Shown here: positions 17,904 through 26,809 of the stretch, one piece after another | How the letters are laid out: every line of letters begins with the position of its first letter | How positions within the stretch are numbered: the stretch's first letter is position 1 | Assembly: GCA_016235455.1 (NCBI GenBank) | Contig: JACRKZ010000049.1 | Span: forward strand, 1-63,519 | Reading direction: 5' to 3' | DNA from: Armatimonadota bacterium | GTDB taxonomy: Bacteria; Armatimonadota; UBA10988 | Length of the DNA stretch: 63,519 bases | The notes under the pieces: generated by a model | The model's input: only the letters and a program-made list of their open reading frames with translations | Told to the model about the DNA's origin: nothing | Database searches by the model: none | Position numbers and translations under genes: made by a program

Positions 17904-19085
17904 TCACTTGTCCCAGGCGTGGGCCTTGACGATGGCTTGCAGTTCCACCAACGCCGGGTCAGCAGCGTCGATGAGCTTGAACTTCGCGAGGTACGCGAAG
18001 GCGAAGAACGCGCTGCGTACCCGATCCTTCTGGCCCGCGATCTTGTCGGCCGGGACCGCCTTGACGGACTCGACGAACGCCATGCCGCGCTGCTCGACGT
18101 CGGTGTAGAGCGCATCGGTCCGCTCGTAGACCATCAGCTCAGCCAGACCGAGCATCTGCTCGAACGACTGGTCGGGGAGCTTGGCGGCGCGCTCACGCAC
18201 CAGTGCGGCGATCTCCTTGCGCGTGGCGGCGGCAGCTTCGACCGACATCGGGCCGTGGATGCCGGCGTCATCGGCGTCGGTTCGCGCGGGCAGCGGGCGG
18301 TACCAGATGTTGCGGTAGCGCACGGGATTGCCATGGTCCTGCAGCTTGAGCGCGCCCTTTTCGGGCAGCGGACCGGGACGGGTGCGGCCCATGTGGCCGG
18401 TGCCACCTTCGAGTTGCGTCTTGTCCTGCACCAGCACGCCGTTGCAGTAGACCGTCACGAAGCCGGGATGGATAAGCTGCTTCCCTTCGTACACCGGGCG
18501 GCGGAACGTGATGTCGATCGACTGGTACTCGCCCGGCGGGCGCAACGCGTTGGCCAGCGGCGGGCAGACTCCGTAGACCGAGCAGGCAAAGCCGTCGGCG
18601 TAGGTGGGGTTGTTGTAGTTGTCCAGCACCTGGATCTCGACCGCACCCTCCAGGAAGATGCCGCTGTTGCCGCGGCCCTGGCTCTGGCCCACCGGCGGCG
18701 TGGGCGCGGCCCATTCGATGTGCAGTTGGCAGTCGCCGAACGCCGCCTTGGTGCGGATGTAGCCCGAGCCCGGCGTGCACTGCAGCGAGCCGTCCTTGAC
18801 GATCCACTTGGTCGGCTGGTTGCCGGGCTTGTCGGCCTCCCAGTTGTCGACGGCGGCGTCGGTGCCGTCGAACAGCACCACGGCGTCGGGCGTCGGCTTG
18901 GCCTTCTCGGCGTCGTACGGCAGCGGGTCGACCAGCTTCGGCTGCGGCCGATTCCAGTCGTGAACGCACCACGGGTGGGTCGCGTCCGGAGCGTCGCCGT
19001 AGAACGGTTGGCCCGTCGAAGCCGCGAACGCTGACGAAGTCGCGCCCAACAGAAGCACCAGTGCGATTTTACGCAGACCTTGCAT
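17904..19085 (-). CDS. Secreted DUF1080 (3-keto-disaccharide hydrolase-like) protein
   Basis: A 393-residue exported protein. The signal peptide ends at AFA-AS near residue 22. The DUF1080 concanavalin-like beta-sandwich spans about 65-265, with VVLFDGTDAAVDNWE, KWIVKDGSLQCTPGSGYI, GNSGIFLEG and LKLQDHGNPVRYRNIWYRPL. Members of this family include 3-keto-disaccharide and 3-ketoglucoside hydrolases, and others may simply bind sugars. A helical C-terminal extension (about 275-393) is additional and unassigned. The ATG at 19083-19085 follows GAGGA. The gene is convergent with the homocysteine methyltransferase. Confidence 0.85.
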   Translation of the reverse strand: MQGLRKIALVLLLGATSSAFAASTGQPFYGDAPDATHPWCVHDWNRPQPKLVDPLPYDAEKAKPTPDAVVLFDGTDAAVDNWEADKPGNQPTKWIVKDGSLQCTPGSGYIRTKAAFGDCQLHIEWAAPTPPVGQSQGRGNSGIFLEGAVEIQVLDNYNNPTYADGFACSVYGVCPPLANALRPPGEYQSIDITFRRPVYEGKQLIHPGFVTVYCNGVLVQDKTQLEGGTGHMGRTRPGPLPEKGALKLQDHGNPVRYRNIWYRPLPARTDADDAGIHGPMSVEAAAATRKEIAALVRERAAKLPDQSFEQMLGLAELMVYERTDALYTDVEQRGMAFVESVKAVPADKIAGQKDRVRSAFFAFAYLAKFKLIDAADPALVELQAIVKAHAWDK

Positions 19086-19199
19086 CGCTTGTATCCTCAC
19101 GTCGAATTCCTGGCCGGGCCGCCGGTGACGACCACCAACCGGCCTGCGCTGGGGTCCAGGGATCGACCCCGAGCGACCGACCGTCGCCGGCAACTGCGT

Positions 19200-19205
19200 A
19201 TTATA
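19200..19205 (-). promoter_or_regulatory. Consensus -10 for the DUF1080 gene
   Basis: TATAAT on the minus strand, about 115 bases before the ATG at 19085. No -35 of reasonable quality lies 16-18 bases upstream, so an activator would be expected. The rest of 19086-19352 shows no gene. Confidence 0.35.
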
Positions 19206-19352
19206 GGCCGCTTGGGCCTTTGCCAGCCAGGGCCGCGAACACAAAGAACGGCCAGAGGCGGCCGAGCGACAACGCGCGACGCGACGCCAACCAACTCCGC
19301 TTGCGGCGCGCCGCCCCAGCGGGCACACTGGTGGCCGACAGGGAGACGCGCT

Positions 19353-20858
19353 ATGCCCAAGCCCACTCGGACGTTCTGGCTCCTGCTCGGCCCGCTCGCG
19401 ATGCTCGCGGTGCTGGCCTGCTGCGATCTGCAGCACGGCAAGCCCGAAGTCACGCGCATGGCCGCGATGACGCTGTGGATGGCCATCTGGTGGGTCGCCG
19501 AGCCGGTGCCGCTGGCGGTCACCGCGCTACTGCCCATCGCCACTTTCCCGTTCCTGGGCATACTCTCGTCCAAGGATCTGGGCCCAGTCTACATGGACCA
19601 GGTCAGTTTCCTGTTCATCGGCGGCTTCCTGGTGGCTCTGGCCATGGAGCGTTGGGGGCTCAACCAGCGCGTCGCTCTGCAGACCGCCGCGGCCTTCGGC
19701 GGCACGCCGGCGCGGCTGCTGCTGGGCTTCCTGCTGGCCACGGGCGGGCAGTCGATGTGGATGTCCAACACCGCCGCGGCGCTGGTCATGATGCCGCCGG
19801 TGATGGCGGTCATCCTGCGGCTGGAGGCGCGCGACGGCGCCGATGCGGTGCGGCCCTTGGCCGTGGCGCTGCTGCTGGCGGTGGCCTACGGCGCCAGCAT
19901 CGGCGGCGTGGGCACGCTGGTCGGCACGCCGACCAACCTGGTCTTCGTGCGGCAGATGCACATTGCCTTCCCCAAGGCGCCGGCCATCAGCTTCCTGGGC
20001 TGGATGAAGATTGGCGTGCCGCTGGTGGCGATCATGCTGCTGGCGGCCTGGGGCGTGCTGTGGTTCCTCTATCTGCGCCGCGTCAAGGTGCAGCCGCTGA
20101 CGCGCGCCGAGCTGGGCGAGGAGATCAAGGGGCTGGGGGCACCGACCTTCGAACAGAAGGTCATCGTCGTGCTGGCCGTGCTGATGGTGGCCATGTGGGT
20201 CTTCCGCGAGGATGTCGACCTGGGCGGGTTCACGCTGCTCGGCTGGACCCACCGGCTGAAGAGCGCCAAGCTCGTCGGCGACTCCACGGTGGCGATGATC
20301 GGCGCGCTGCTGTTGTTCCTCATCCCCTCGCGTAGTGAGCGCGGCCGCTGCCTGCTCACCTGGGAGGATGCCCAACGCCTGCCGTGGGATATCGTCATGC
20401 TGTTCGGCGGCGGGTTCGCGCTGGCCAAGGGCTTCCAGTCCAGCGGACTGGACAAGTGGTGCGGCCATCAGCTCAGCTCGCTGGGTACCTACTCGCCGCT
20501 GACCATCGCGCTGGCGGTCTGCCTGGCGCTCGTGTTCATCACCGAGTTCACCGCCAACACGTCGACCGTGGAGATGGTGCTGCCGGTGCTGGCGGCGGTG
20601 GCGGCGGCGATCCGCGTCAACCCGCTGTTCCTGCTAGTGCCCGCCACTATCTGCGCCAGCTTCGGCTTCATGCTGCCCGCAGGCACACCGCCCAATGCGC
20701 TGGTCTTCTCGGCGCGGCGCATGAGCGTGGTGCAGATGGCGCGCACGGGCTTCCTGCTCAACGTCCTGGGCGCCGTGCTGGCCACGCTGGCGGTCCTCAC
20801 CTGGGGCCGCTACGCCCTGGGCGGCGACCTGCTGGCCTGGCCGGCGTGGGGCCAGTGA
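19353..20858 (+). CDS. DASS-family (SLC13-type) anion:sodium symporter
   Basis: A 501-residue inner-membrane transporter with about eleven helices and two re-entrant loops. Both signature substrate/sodium clamps are visible: MWMSNTAAALVMMP in the first half and TEFTANTSTVEMVLP in the second. Supporting segments include GTLVGTPTNLVF and LPAGTPPNALVF, which flank the re-entrant hairpins. Family members import dicarboxylates, citrate or sulfate with sodium. The SNT/TNT pattern fits carboxylate carriers such as VcINDY, but the substrate is inferred. The ATG at 19353 follows GGGAGACGCGCT. The gene stands alone, with a terminator after it and a convergent prepilin operon downstream. Confidence 0.9.
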   Translation: MPKPTRTFWLLLGPLAMLAVLACCDLQHGKPEVTRMAAMTLWMAIWWVAEPVPLAVTALLPIATFPFLGILSSKDLGPVYMDQVSFLFIGGFLVALAMERWGLNQRVALQTAAAFGGTPARLLLGFLLATGGQSMWMSNTAAALVMMPPVMAVILRLEARDGADAVRPLAVALLLAVAYGASIGGVGTLVGTPTNLVFVRQMHIAFPKAPAISFLGWMKIGVPLVAIMLLAAWGVLWFLYLRRVKVQPLTRAELGEEIKGLGAPTFEQKVIVVLAVLMVAMWVFREDVDLGGFTLLGWTHRLKSAKLVGDSTVAMIGALLLFLIPSRSERGRCLLTWEDAQRLPWDIVMLFGGGFALAKGFQSSGLDKWCGHQLSSLGTYSPLTIALAVCLALVFITEFTANTSTVEMVLPVLAAVAAAIRVNPLFLLVPATICASFGFMLPAGTPPNALVFSARRMSVVQMARTGFLLNVLGAVLATLAVLTWGRYALGGDLLAWPAWGQ

Positions 20859-20865
20859 GCTGACT

Positions 20866-20905
20866 GGCTCGGCGGGGCGACCGCGGACGGTCGCCCCGGC
20901 GAGCC
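20866..20905. terminator. Bidirectional terminator hairpin
   Basis: GGGGCGACCG (20874-20883) pairs with CGGTCGCCCC (20888-20897) around a CGGA loop. Outer arms GGCTC and GAGCC extend it after a small internal loop. It lies between the convergent transporter and prepilin genes. Confidence 0.75.
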
Positions 20906-20922
20906 GGACACCGAGACCGGGG

Positions 20923-21627
20923 TCAGTCGGCCGTCACGGTCCAGGCCTTGGGCCAGGATTCGGCCAGGCGGGTGAACTTGACGTGGCCGTCCGCATAGCC
21001 GGCCACCACGGCCAGCGAGTTGAGTTCCAGCCGGTCCGACGCGGTGTGGCGGAAGCCGTCCACGCGGCCGGCCAGCGCTCGGACATCGTCCGTTGAGGCC
21101 ATGCCGATGCAGCCGCTGCCGTCGCGCCGGCCGCCGGTGTCGGCAACCATGATCGTACCGGCCGCATCCTGGATGGCGGCCAGCGACCGACCCGCCACAC
21201 CGTAGTCGGCGCTGGGTCCGACGTCGTTGGTGGGCGTCGAATAGCCGTACGAGTAGGTGTTCACGTCCAGCCAGCGCCCGCCTGGGAAGACCGTGCAGTG
21301 CCGCGTGCCGCTGGGGCAGTCGAAGATCTGCGTGCTGCCTGTATAGCTGCGGATCATGTCCGCCCAACGCTGGCCATCGGCGTCCATGTAGCCAGACACG
21401 CCCATGTAACCGAATCCGTGGCTGTAGCGCGGCAGTGTTTCGTCATAGTCGTTGGCGTACATGCCGATGGCCTGGCAGATCTGCCGAACATTGGACGTAC
21501 ACGACGACTGCCGAGCCTTCTCGCGGGCCCGGGCGAACACCGGGAACAGGATGGCCGCCAAGATGGCGATGATGGCGATGACCACCAGCAATTCGATGAG
21601 CGTAAACGCTCGGTGATTGCGCTTCAT
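20923..21627 (-). CDS. DUF1559-like type II prepilin (pseudopilin)
   Basis: A 234-residue protein beginning with a short basic leader (MKRNHR) and the class III prepilin segment [18 protein letters not shown] prepilin peptidase would therefore cut before the Phe and methylate it. After the hydrophobic helix comes [16 protein letters not shown], then a globular domain with DYDETLP and a C-terminal [10 protein letters not shown]. That layout is typical of the large pseudopilin families of Armatimonadota and Planctomycetota. Role: surface or periplasmic pilus-like subunit, otherwise unknown. The ATG follows GGGAGGTAGGC, which overlaps the stop of the upstream collagen-like gene two bases away, so the two form an operon. 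Its convergent neighbour is separated by a strong hairpin. Confidence 0.85.
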   Translation of the reverse strand: MKRNHRAFTLIELLVVIAIIAILAAILFPVFARAREKARQSSCTSNVRQICQAIGMYANDYDETLPRYSHGFGYMGVSGYMDADGQRWADMIRSYTGSTQIFDCPSGTRHCTVFPGGRWLDVNTYSYGYSTPTNDVGPSADYGVAGRSLAAIQDAAGTIMVADTGGRRDGSGCIGMASTDDVRALAGRVDGFRHTASDRLELNSLAVVAGYADGHVKFTRLAESWPKAWTVTAD

Positions 21628-21629
21628 GC

Positions 21630-22457
21630 CTACCTCCCACCACCGGGCGGCGGGCCGCCCGGCGGCGGACCACCCGGCCGGCGACCGCGGCCGCCGCGGC
21701 CCTCGGGCCGCCAGCCATTACCGTCGCGGCGCTTGCCCATCTGCTCCTTCTGCTCAGGAGTCAGCGTGGTCAGCATCTTCTGCACCGACTCATTGCGCAT
21801 CTGACGCATCTTCTGCCGCTGCTCGGCGGTTGGCGGACCGGCCCGCCGGCCGCCAGCCTGCATCTGCGCCTGCATCTGCTTCTGCATGTCGGTGGCAATG
21901 GTGGTCATCTGCGCTTTTTGCTGCGGCGTGAGGTTGAGCCCTTGGCCCATCATCTCCACTTGCTGCGCCGGCGTGGGCATGCGGAAGCCACCGGGCCCGC
22001 CGGGACCACCAGGCCCGCCCGGGCCACCACCAGGGCCACCGGGTCCCCCGCCCGGGCTACCGGCCGCCTCAGGGCCACCACCTTGGGCCATGCGACCCGC
22101 GCCGGGCGTCGAACCAGCGGCACCCGCCGGGCCGCCGGCACCAGCACTACCACCCCCAGCAGCCGCACCACCGGGTCCGCCAGCGCCGCCCGGGCCGCCC
22201 TGGGTCCAGCCGCCGCCACCGTCGGGCGCGCCGTCGGGGCCGCCCTTGGTCCAGGCGCCGGGACCGCCGCGACGTCCGCCGAACTCGCCGCCCGGATCCA
22301 GTATCTGCTCGATGGCCGCGCGCCGGCGGCGCGACTCGGTCAGGCGCCAGCCAATCAGGCCGCTCGCCAATATCAGCACGCTCGTGGCGGCCAGCACGCG
22401 CTTGAGCCGCTCGCGTCTGGCGGCCGCGTCGACGGGCGCCTTGGCTTTCCTGGGCAT
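21630..22457 (-). CDS. Membrane-anchored collagen-like protein with a Spy/CpxP-like helical end
   Basis: A 275-residue protein. A basic N-terminus is followed by one membrane helix (about 18-36, [17 protein letters not shown]), which probably anchors a periplasmic body. A low-complexity glycine/proline region (about 60-155) carries runs of GGP, GPG and PGG triplets. A helical domain follows, with [11 protein letters not shown] and [12 protein letters not shown], the LTxxQ repeats of Spy/CpxP/LTXXQ proteins. The tail is again GGPPPGG-rich. Spy-type proteins act as periplasmic chaperones, and the collagen-like part may be a spacer. It is first in an operon with the pseudopilin. The ATG at 22455-22457 follows GGAGAGG. 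Function is unknown; a chaperone or scaffold for the pseudopilin is inference. Confidence 0.75.
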   Translation of the reverse strand: MPRKAKAPVDAAARRERLKRVLAATSVLILASGLIGWRLTESRRRRAAIEQILDPGGEFGGRRGGPGAWTKGGPDGAPDGGGGWTQGGPGGAGGPGGAAAGGGSAGAGGPAGAAGSTPGAGRMAQGGGPEAAGSPGGGPGGPGGGPGGPGGPGGPGGFRMPTPAQQVEMMGQGLNLTPQQKAQMTTIATDMQKQMQAQMQAGGRRAGPPTAEQRQKMRQMRNESVQKMLTTLTPEQKEQMGKRRDGNGWRPEGRGGRGRRPGGPPPGGPPPGGGR

Positions 22458-22524
22458 CTTGCCTCTCCACGCTCCATGCCATCCTGAGATCGGACAGGCA
22501 CCAGAGGTTACACGGACTTTTCGT

Positions 22525-22540
22525 TGGCAGGAGCCTTGCA
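22525..22540 (+). promoter_or_regulatory. Candidate sigma-54 promoter for the aldo-keto reductase
   Basis: TGGCAGG, four bases, TTGCA. The invariant GG and GC are ten bases apart as sigma-54 requires, and the -24 box differs from the consensus TGGCACG at one position. The expected start near 22551 leaves a 19-base leader containing GGAGGG before the ATG at 22570. Confidence 0.5.
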
Positions 22541-22569
22541 GGTTCCGCCAGGTGAGTCGGAGGGAAACG

Positions 22570-23721
22570 ATGAACTTCACGCGCTTCGAGCTGGCGGGCA
22601 AGCCGCTGGCGTCGCTGTCGATCGGCTGCATGCGGTACCCGAGCCGCGAAGCGGCGGCTGAGGTCATCGCCGCCTGCGCCGAGCAGGAGGTGCTCTATCT
22701 CGACACCTCCCCGATGTACTGCTATCGCAGCGAGGAAGAGAACACCGAAACCTGGACCGGCGCGGCCATCGCCGGCTATCGCGACAAGATGATCGTCAGC
22801 GCGAAGTGCGCGACCGGCAACGGCGGCAACCAGGTCGGTGAGTACGACCCGGCGCGCGGCTTCTCCATCACCACCGCCGACCAGGTGCGGCGCCAGATCG
22901 ACCAGTCTCTGCGCCGCTTGCAGGTCGACCGCTTCGACTGCTACCAGCTCTGGGCGGCCCATGTGCCCGAGTTGTTCGACGAGGCGCTGAAGCCCGGCGG
23001 CTGGCTGGAAGGCGTGATGAAGGCCAAGGACGAGGGCCTGTTTGACCACCTGGGCGTCACCGGTCACGCCGACAGCGCCGAGATCAAGCGCTGGGTGGAC
23101 AGCGGCTGGGTCGAGATGATCACCGTGCCGTTCCACATCATGGACACCAGCCGCCTGGAAGGCATGCGCTATGCGCGCGACCACGGCGTGGCGGTGGTGG
23201 CCATGAACCCGCTGGCCGGCGGATTCCTGGGTAGCGCCAGCGAAGGGCTGGCCCGCGAGATGGCCGATGCCGGCGTCACCTCCGCCGCCGACCTGGCCCT
23301 GCGCTACGTGGCGTCCATCGAGGGTGTGTCGGCGTTGAGCGGCATGACCAGCGCCGCCGAGGCGCGGGCCAACTGCGATACGTTGAGTCGGCCGCTGTGG
23401 AGCGAGGAGCAGGCCGAAGCCCTGCGCCTGCGCTTCGAGGCGATGATCCAGGGCGCCGAGTATGTGTGCACTGGTTGCCGCTACTGCCTGCCGTGCGCCG
23501 AGGAGCTCGACATCCCCGGCATCCTGCGGCTGCGCAACTACAACGTCGTGCTGCAGTTGGAGTCGGCCCAGCGCGAGTTCCGCCACAAGTACCGCCACGA
23601 CGAGCACTTCCGAGCTGACAAGTGCACCGAGTGCGGCCTGTGTGAAGGGCGCTGCCCGAACCAGCTACCGGTCAGCCGGCTGATGGCCGAGGTCATGGCC
23701 ACCATGGGCGAGACCGTCTAG
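22570..23721 (+). CDS. Aldo-keto reductase with C-terminal 4Fe-4S cluster motifs
   Basis: A 383-residue oxidoreductase. The aldo-keto reductase barrel fills about 1-285, with the catalytic Asp/Tyr region YLDTSPMYCYRSEEEN, the Lys in IVSAKCAT and the His in LGVTGHADS. The C-terminus adds CTGCRYCLPC, then CTECGLCEGRCP. Two cysteine sets follow the CxxCxxC type seen in ferredoxin-like aldo-keto reductases, so electrons may come from ferredoxin as well as NAD(P)H. The substrate is unknown. The ATG at 22570 follows GGAGGGAAACG. It is divergent from the collagen-like/pseudopilin operon and is followed by a strong hairpin. Confidence 0.9.
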   Translation: MNFTRFELAGKPLASLSIGCMRYPSREAAAEVIAACAEQEVLYLDTSPMYCYRSEEENTETWTGAAIAGYRDKMIVSAKCATGNGGNQVGEYDPARGFSITTADQVRRQIDQSLRRLQVDRFDCYQLWAAHVPELFDEALKPGGWLEGVMKAKDEGLFDHLGVTGHADSAEIKRWVDSGWVEMITVPFHIMDTSRLEGMRYARDHGVAVVAMNPLAGGFLGSASEGLAREMADAGVTSAADLALRYVASIEGVSALSGMTSAAEARANCDTLSRPLWSEEQAEALRLRFEAMIQGAEYVCTGCRYCLPCAEELDIPGILRLRNYNVVLQLESAQREFRHKYRHDEHFRADKCTECGLCEGRCPNQLPVSRLMAEVMATMGETV

Positions 23722-23741
23722 CCACCCGGCACGACGAGCAG

Positions 23742-23776
23742 GGGAGAGCCGTGCGCCCTGGCGCCGCGGCTCTCCC
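23742..23776 (+). terminator. Terminator hairpin after the aldo-keto reductase
   Basis: GGGAGAGCCG (23742-23751) pairs perfectly with CGGCTCTCCC (23767-23776) around a 15-base loop, 21 bases after the stop. The following bases are only mildly T-rich. Confidence 0.65.
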
Positions 23777-23908
23777 GCTTCACAGGGCGGTTACGCCAGG
23801 GCCGCGGATGGCCTTGACGAAGTGCGCCTCCCGGCACATTCTCTTGTTGATCTCTTGAGGGTGCCCGCGCCGTCTCCCACCCGGCGCGCCACGGGCAGGA
23901 AGGCAAGG

Positions 23909-26794
23909 ATGCGGATCGGCAGACCAGGGGGCAAGGCGACGTGCGCTCTGCTTGCGCTCCTGGCCTCGCTGGCCGTGGCGTCTGCCCAGACCGCACCGGC
24001 ACGGCTGGTCGTCACCGACGATCGGTCCTATCCCCCGTTCGCCTACCTGGACGCCGACGGCCGGCCGCGCGGCATCACTGTCGATATCTGGCAGCTCTGG
24101 TCGCGGCGCAGCGGCGTGCCGGTCGAATTCCGACTGCAGGAGTGGGACGCAGCCTTGGCGGCCCTGCGCCAGGGCAAGGCCGACGTGGTAGGCGGCATGT
24201 TCCGCACGCCGCAGCGCGAGGCGCAGTACGACTTCACCCGACAGCTGCTGTCGATACCCAGCAGCATCTTCTTCGACCAGGATCTGGGCGGCATCAAGGA
24301 CGCCACCGACCTGGCCGGCTTCCGGGTGGGCGTAGTCAAGGGCGACAGCGCCGAGGAATACCTGCCCACGAGTTGCCCGAAAGCCACGCTCGTCAGCTAT
24401 GGCAGCACCGAGGAGCTGGTGGCGGGCGCCTTGGCTGGCGACGTGAAGATCCTGGTAGCGGACGCACCAGTGGTGCTGTACTACCTGGCCAAATCGCCCG
24501 GCGGCGCGCGCTTCCGCCAGGCCGGCGCCTCACTGGCCAGCAACCGCCAGTGTGCCGCCGTGCGCAAGGGCAACCGCGCCACGCTCGACCTGGTCAACGC
24601 CGGGTTCGCACGCATCAGCCAGCGCGAGATCGACGCCATCGTGGCCAGGTGGTCAGGCCGCGACACCCAGAACCGCTTCCCCTGGCGCGACGTTGGCATC
24701 GCGGCGGCGGCCGTTCTGGCGATGCTGGCAGGCAGCCTGGCCTGGAACCTGACGCTCAGCCGCCGGGTAGCCGTCGCCACTCGCGTGCTGAACCAGCGCA
24801 ACACCGAGCTTGAGCAGTCCCACAAGGCCCTGCTCGACGGCGAGCGAGAACTGCGTGAGGGCGAAGCACGCTACCGCTCCGTCGTCGAGAACATCCAGGA
24901 CGTCTACTACCGCACCGACCGGGAGGGACGACTGAGCATGATCAGCCCGTCGGGCGCCCGGCTGCTGGGGTACGAATCGGCCGAGGCCATGGTCGGCCGA
25001 CCGAACCAGTCGTTCTGGCACGTTCCAGAACAGCGTGAGCGGTTCCTTGTTGATCTGTCCGAACTCGGCGCGGTACGTGATTACGAAGTGGACCTGGAGC
25101 ACACCGACGGCAGCGTGGTGCCGGTGGCCACGACGTCCCGGCTCATCCGCGACGAGGCCGGCCAAGTCGCCGGGGTGGAAGGCATCTTCCGCGATATCGC
25201 CGAACGGCGGCGCGCCGACGCCGCGCTACGCGAGAGCGAGGCGCGGTTCCGCGGCGTCTTTGAGAACGCGCCCTACGCCATTGCCATCAGCCGCCTCAGC
25301 GACGGCCAGTATGTGGATGTCAACCAGGCCTTCGCCGACAGCCTGGGACTGACCCGCGCGCAGTGCCTGTCCCTGCGGTCGTCCGACCTGTCGGTTCGGG
25401 CCAACAGCGACCAGGACGAGGGGATGGCGCGCGCGATGCGCGGCGAGGCGGTACGCGACGTCTCCGTCGATGTGGTCGCGCCCGACGGAACGCAGCGCTC
25501 CATCCTCTTCTCCACCGCGCCTGTGGTGCTGGGTGACGAGCGCTGCGCCATCAGCATCGTGGTCGACGTGACGGACCGCAAGCAGGCGGAGCGCGAGCAG
25601 GGGAAGTTGCGCGATCAACTGGCCCAGGCGCAGAAGATGGACTCGATCGGCCGGTTGGCTGGCGGTGTGGCGCACGATTTCAACAACATGCTGGGCGTCA
25701 TCATCGGCCACGCTGAGTTTGCGCTGCTGTCGGCCGAGCCCGGGTCGCCGCTGCACCACGACCTGACCGAGATCCGCGGCGCGGCCGAGCGCTCGGCCGA
25801 CCTGACGCGCCAACTGCTGGCCTTCGCCCGCCGCCAGACGGTGGCGCCCCGCCTGCTGGACCTCAACGACACCGTCGCCGGCATGCTGCGCATGTTGCGC
25901 CGGCTCATCGGCGAGAACATCGAGTTGGCCTGGTTGCCGGGCGCCAACCTGGGTGCGGTCCACATGGACCCCTCGCAGATGGACCAGATCCTGGCCAACC
26001 TGTGCGTCAACGCGCGCGATGCCATCGGCGACACAGGCCGCGTCAGCATCGAGACATCGGTGGTGACCCTGGACGCCGACTATTGCGCACTGCATACCGA
26101 GGCACACCCCGGTGACTATGTGCTGTTGTCCGTCAGCGACACCGGCCATGGCATGGATGCGCAGACACGGGCACGCGTCTTTGAGCCGTTCTTCACCACC
26201 AAGGAGGTCGGCCGCGGCACCGGCCTGGGCCTGGCCACCGTCTACGGCATCGTGCGGCAGAATGACGGCCTCATCAACGTCTACAGCGAGCCCGGACAGG
26301 GCACCACCTTCCGCATCTACCTGCCGCGCACGGCGCCAGCGGACGCGCCCACCACCAGGCGCGCGGCCATGCCGCCGCCTGAGCGTGGCAGCGAAACCGT
26401 GCTGTTGGTGGAGGACGAGCCGTCCGTGCTATCCATGGCCAGCATGATGCTCGAGCGCCAGGGCTACCTGGTCCTGGCGGCGGGCGGCCCCGAGGAGGCG
26501 CTGCGCCTCGCCGCGGAGCACGAAGGCGCAATCCACCTGCTCCTGACCGATGTGGTCATGCCGGAGATGAACGGCCGCGACCTGGCCACGCACCTGCAGG
26601 CGCGCTACACCGGCCTCAAATGCCTGTTCATGTCGGGCTACACGGCGGGCCTCATCGCCCACCACGGCGTGCTCGACGAGGGCGTGCCGTTCATCGAGAA
26701 GCCGTTCACGATGAGCGCGCTGGCGGCGCAGGTGCGCGCGGTGCTCGACAGCACCCGATCTGGCGGCCAGGCACTTGACGAACCGGCGCAGTAG
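23909..26794 (+). CDS. Hybrid histidine kinase with a periplasmic solute-binding sensor
   Basis: A 961-residue sensor. A signal peptide (about 1-26) leads into a family 3 solute-binding domain (about 30-255; VVTDDRSYPPFAYLDADG, GKADVVGGMFRTPQRE, GFRVGVVKGDSAEEYL), which usually binds amino acids. A membrane helix lies at about 260-283, followed by two PAS domains (about 315-430 and 445-560). The HisKA box GGVAHDFNN has His589, the HATPase carries NARDAI, DTGHGMD and GTGLGL, and the C-terminal receiver has Asp881 in LLTDVVMPEMNG. The kinase core and receiver closely resemble those of the 1715-residue kinase at the left of the window, so the two are paralogues with different sensors. The ATG at 23909 follows AGGAAGG. 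No response regulator is adjacent. It may be cotranscribed with the deacetylase 15 bases downstream. Confidence 0.93.
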   Translation: MRIGRPGGKATCALLALLASLAVASAQTAPARLVVTDDRSYPPFAYLDADGRPRGITVDIWQLWSRRSGVPVEFRLQEWDAALAALRQGKADVVGGMFRTPQREAQYDFTRQLLSIPSSIFFDQDLGGIKDATDLAGFRVGVVKGDSAEEYLPTSCPKATLVSYGSTEELVAGALAGDVKILVADAPVVLYYLAKSPGGARFRQAGASLASNRQCAAVRKGNRATLDLVNAGFARISQREIDAIVARWSGRDTQNRFPWRDVGIAAAAVLAMLAGSLAWNLTLSRRVAVATRVLNQRNTELEQSHKALLDGERELREGEARYRSVVENIQDVYYRTDREGRLSMISPSGARLLGYESAEAMVGRPNQSFWHVPEQRERFLVDLSELGAVRDYEVDLEHTDGSVVPVATTSRLIRDEAGQVAGVEGIFRDIAERRRADAALRESEARFRGVFENAPYAIAISRLSDGQYVDVNQAFADSLGLTRAQCLSLRSSDLSVRANSDQDEGMARAMRGEAVRDVSVDVVAPDGTQRSILFSTAPVVLGDERCAISIVVDVTDRKQAEREQGKLRDQLAQAQKMDSIGRLAGGVAHDFNNMLGVIIGHAEFALLSAEPGSPLHHDLTEIRGAAERSADLTRQLLAFARRQTVAPRLLDLNDTVAGMLRMLRRLIGENIELAWLPGANLGAVHMDPSQMDQILANLCVNARDAIGDTGRVSIETSVVTLDADYCALHTEAHPGDYVLLSVSDTGHGMDAQTRARVFEPFFTTKEVGRGTGLGLATVYGIVRQNDGLINVYSEPGQGTTFRIYLPRTAPADAPTTRRAAMPPPERGSETVLLVEDEPSVLSMASMMLERQGYLVLAAGGPEEALRLAAEHEGAIHLLLTDVVMPEMNGRDLATHLQARYTGLKCLFMSGYTAGLIAHHGVLDEGVPFIEKPFTMSALAAQVRAVLDSTRSGGQALDEPAQ

Positions 26795-26809
26795 GTCCAC
26801 GATCTATTC

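Noticed and set aside
21950..22230. Tandem DNA repeat in the glycine/proline-rich region
   Set aside because: The repetition is explained by GGP-type codons in the collagen-like coding sequence; units vary and no clean DNA period is seen.
23822..23908. GTG start for the solute-binding kinase at 23822
   Set aside because: It would place 29 non-hydrophobic residues before the signal peptide; the ATG at 23909 has AGGAAGG and starts the signal directly.
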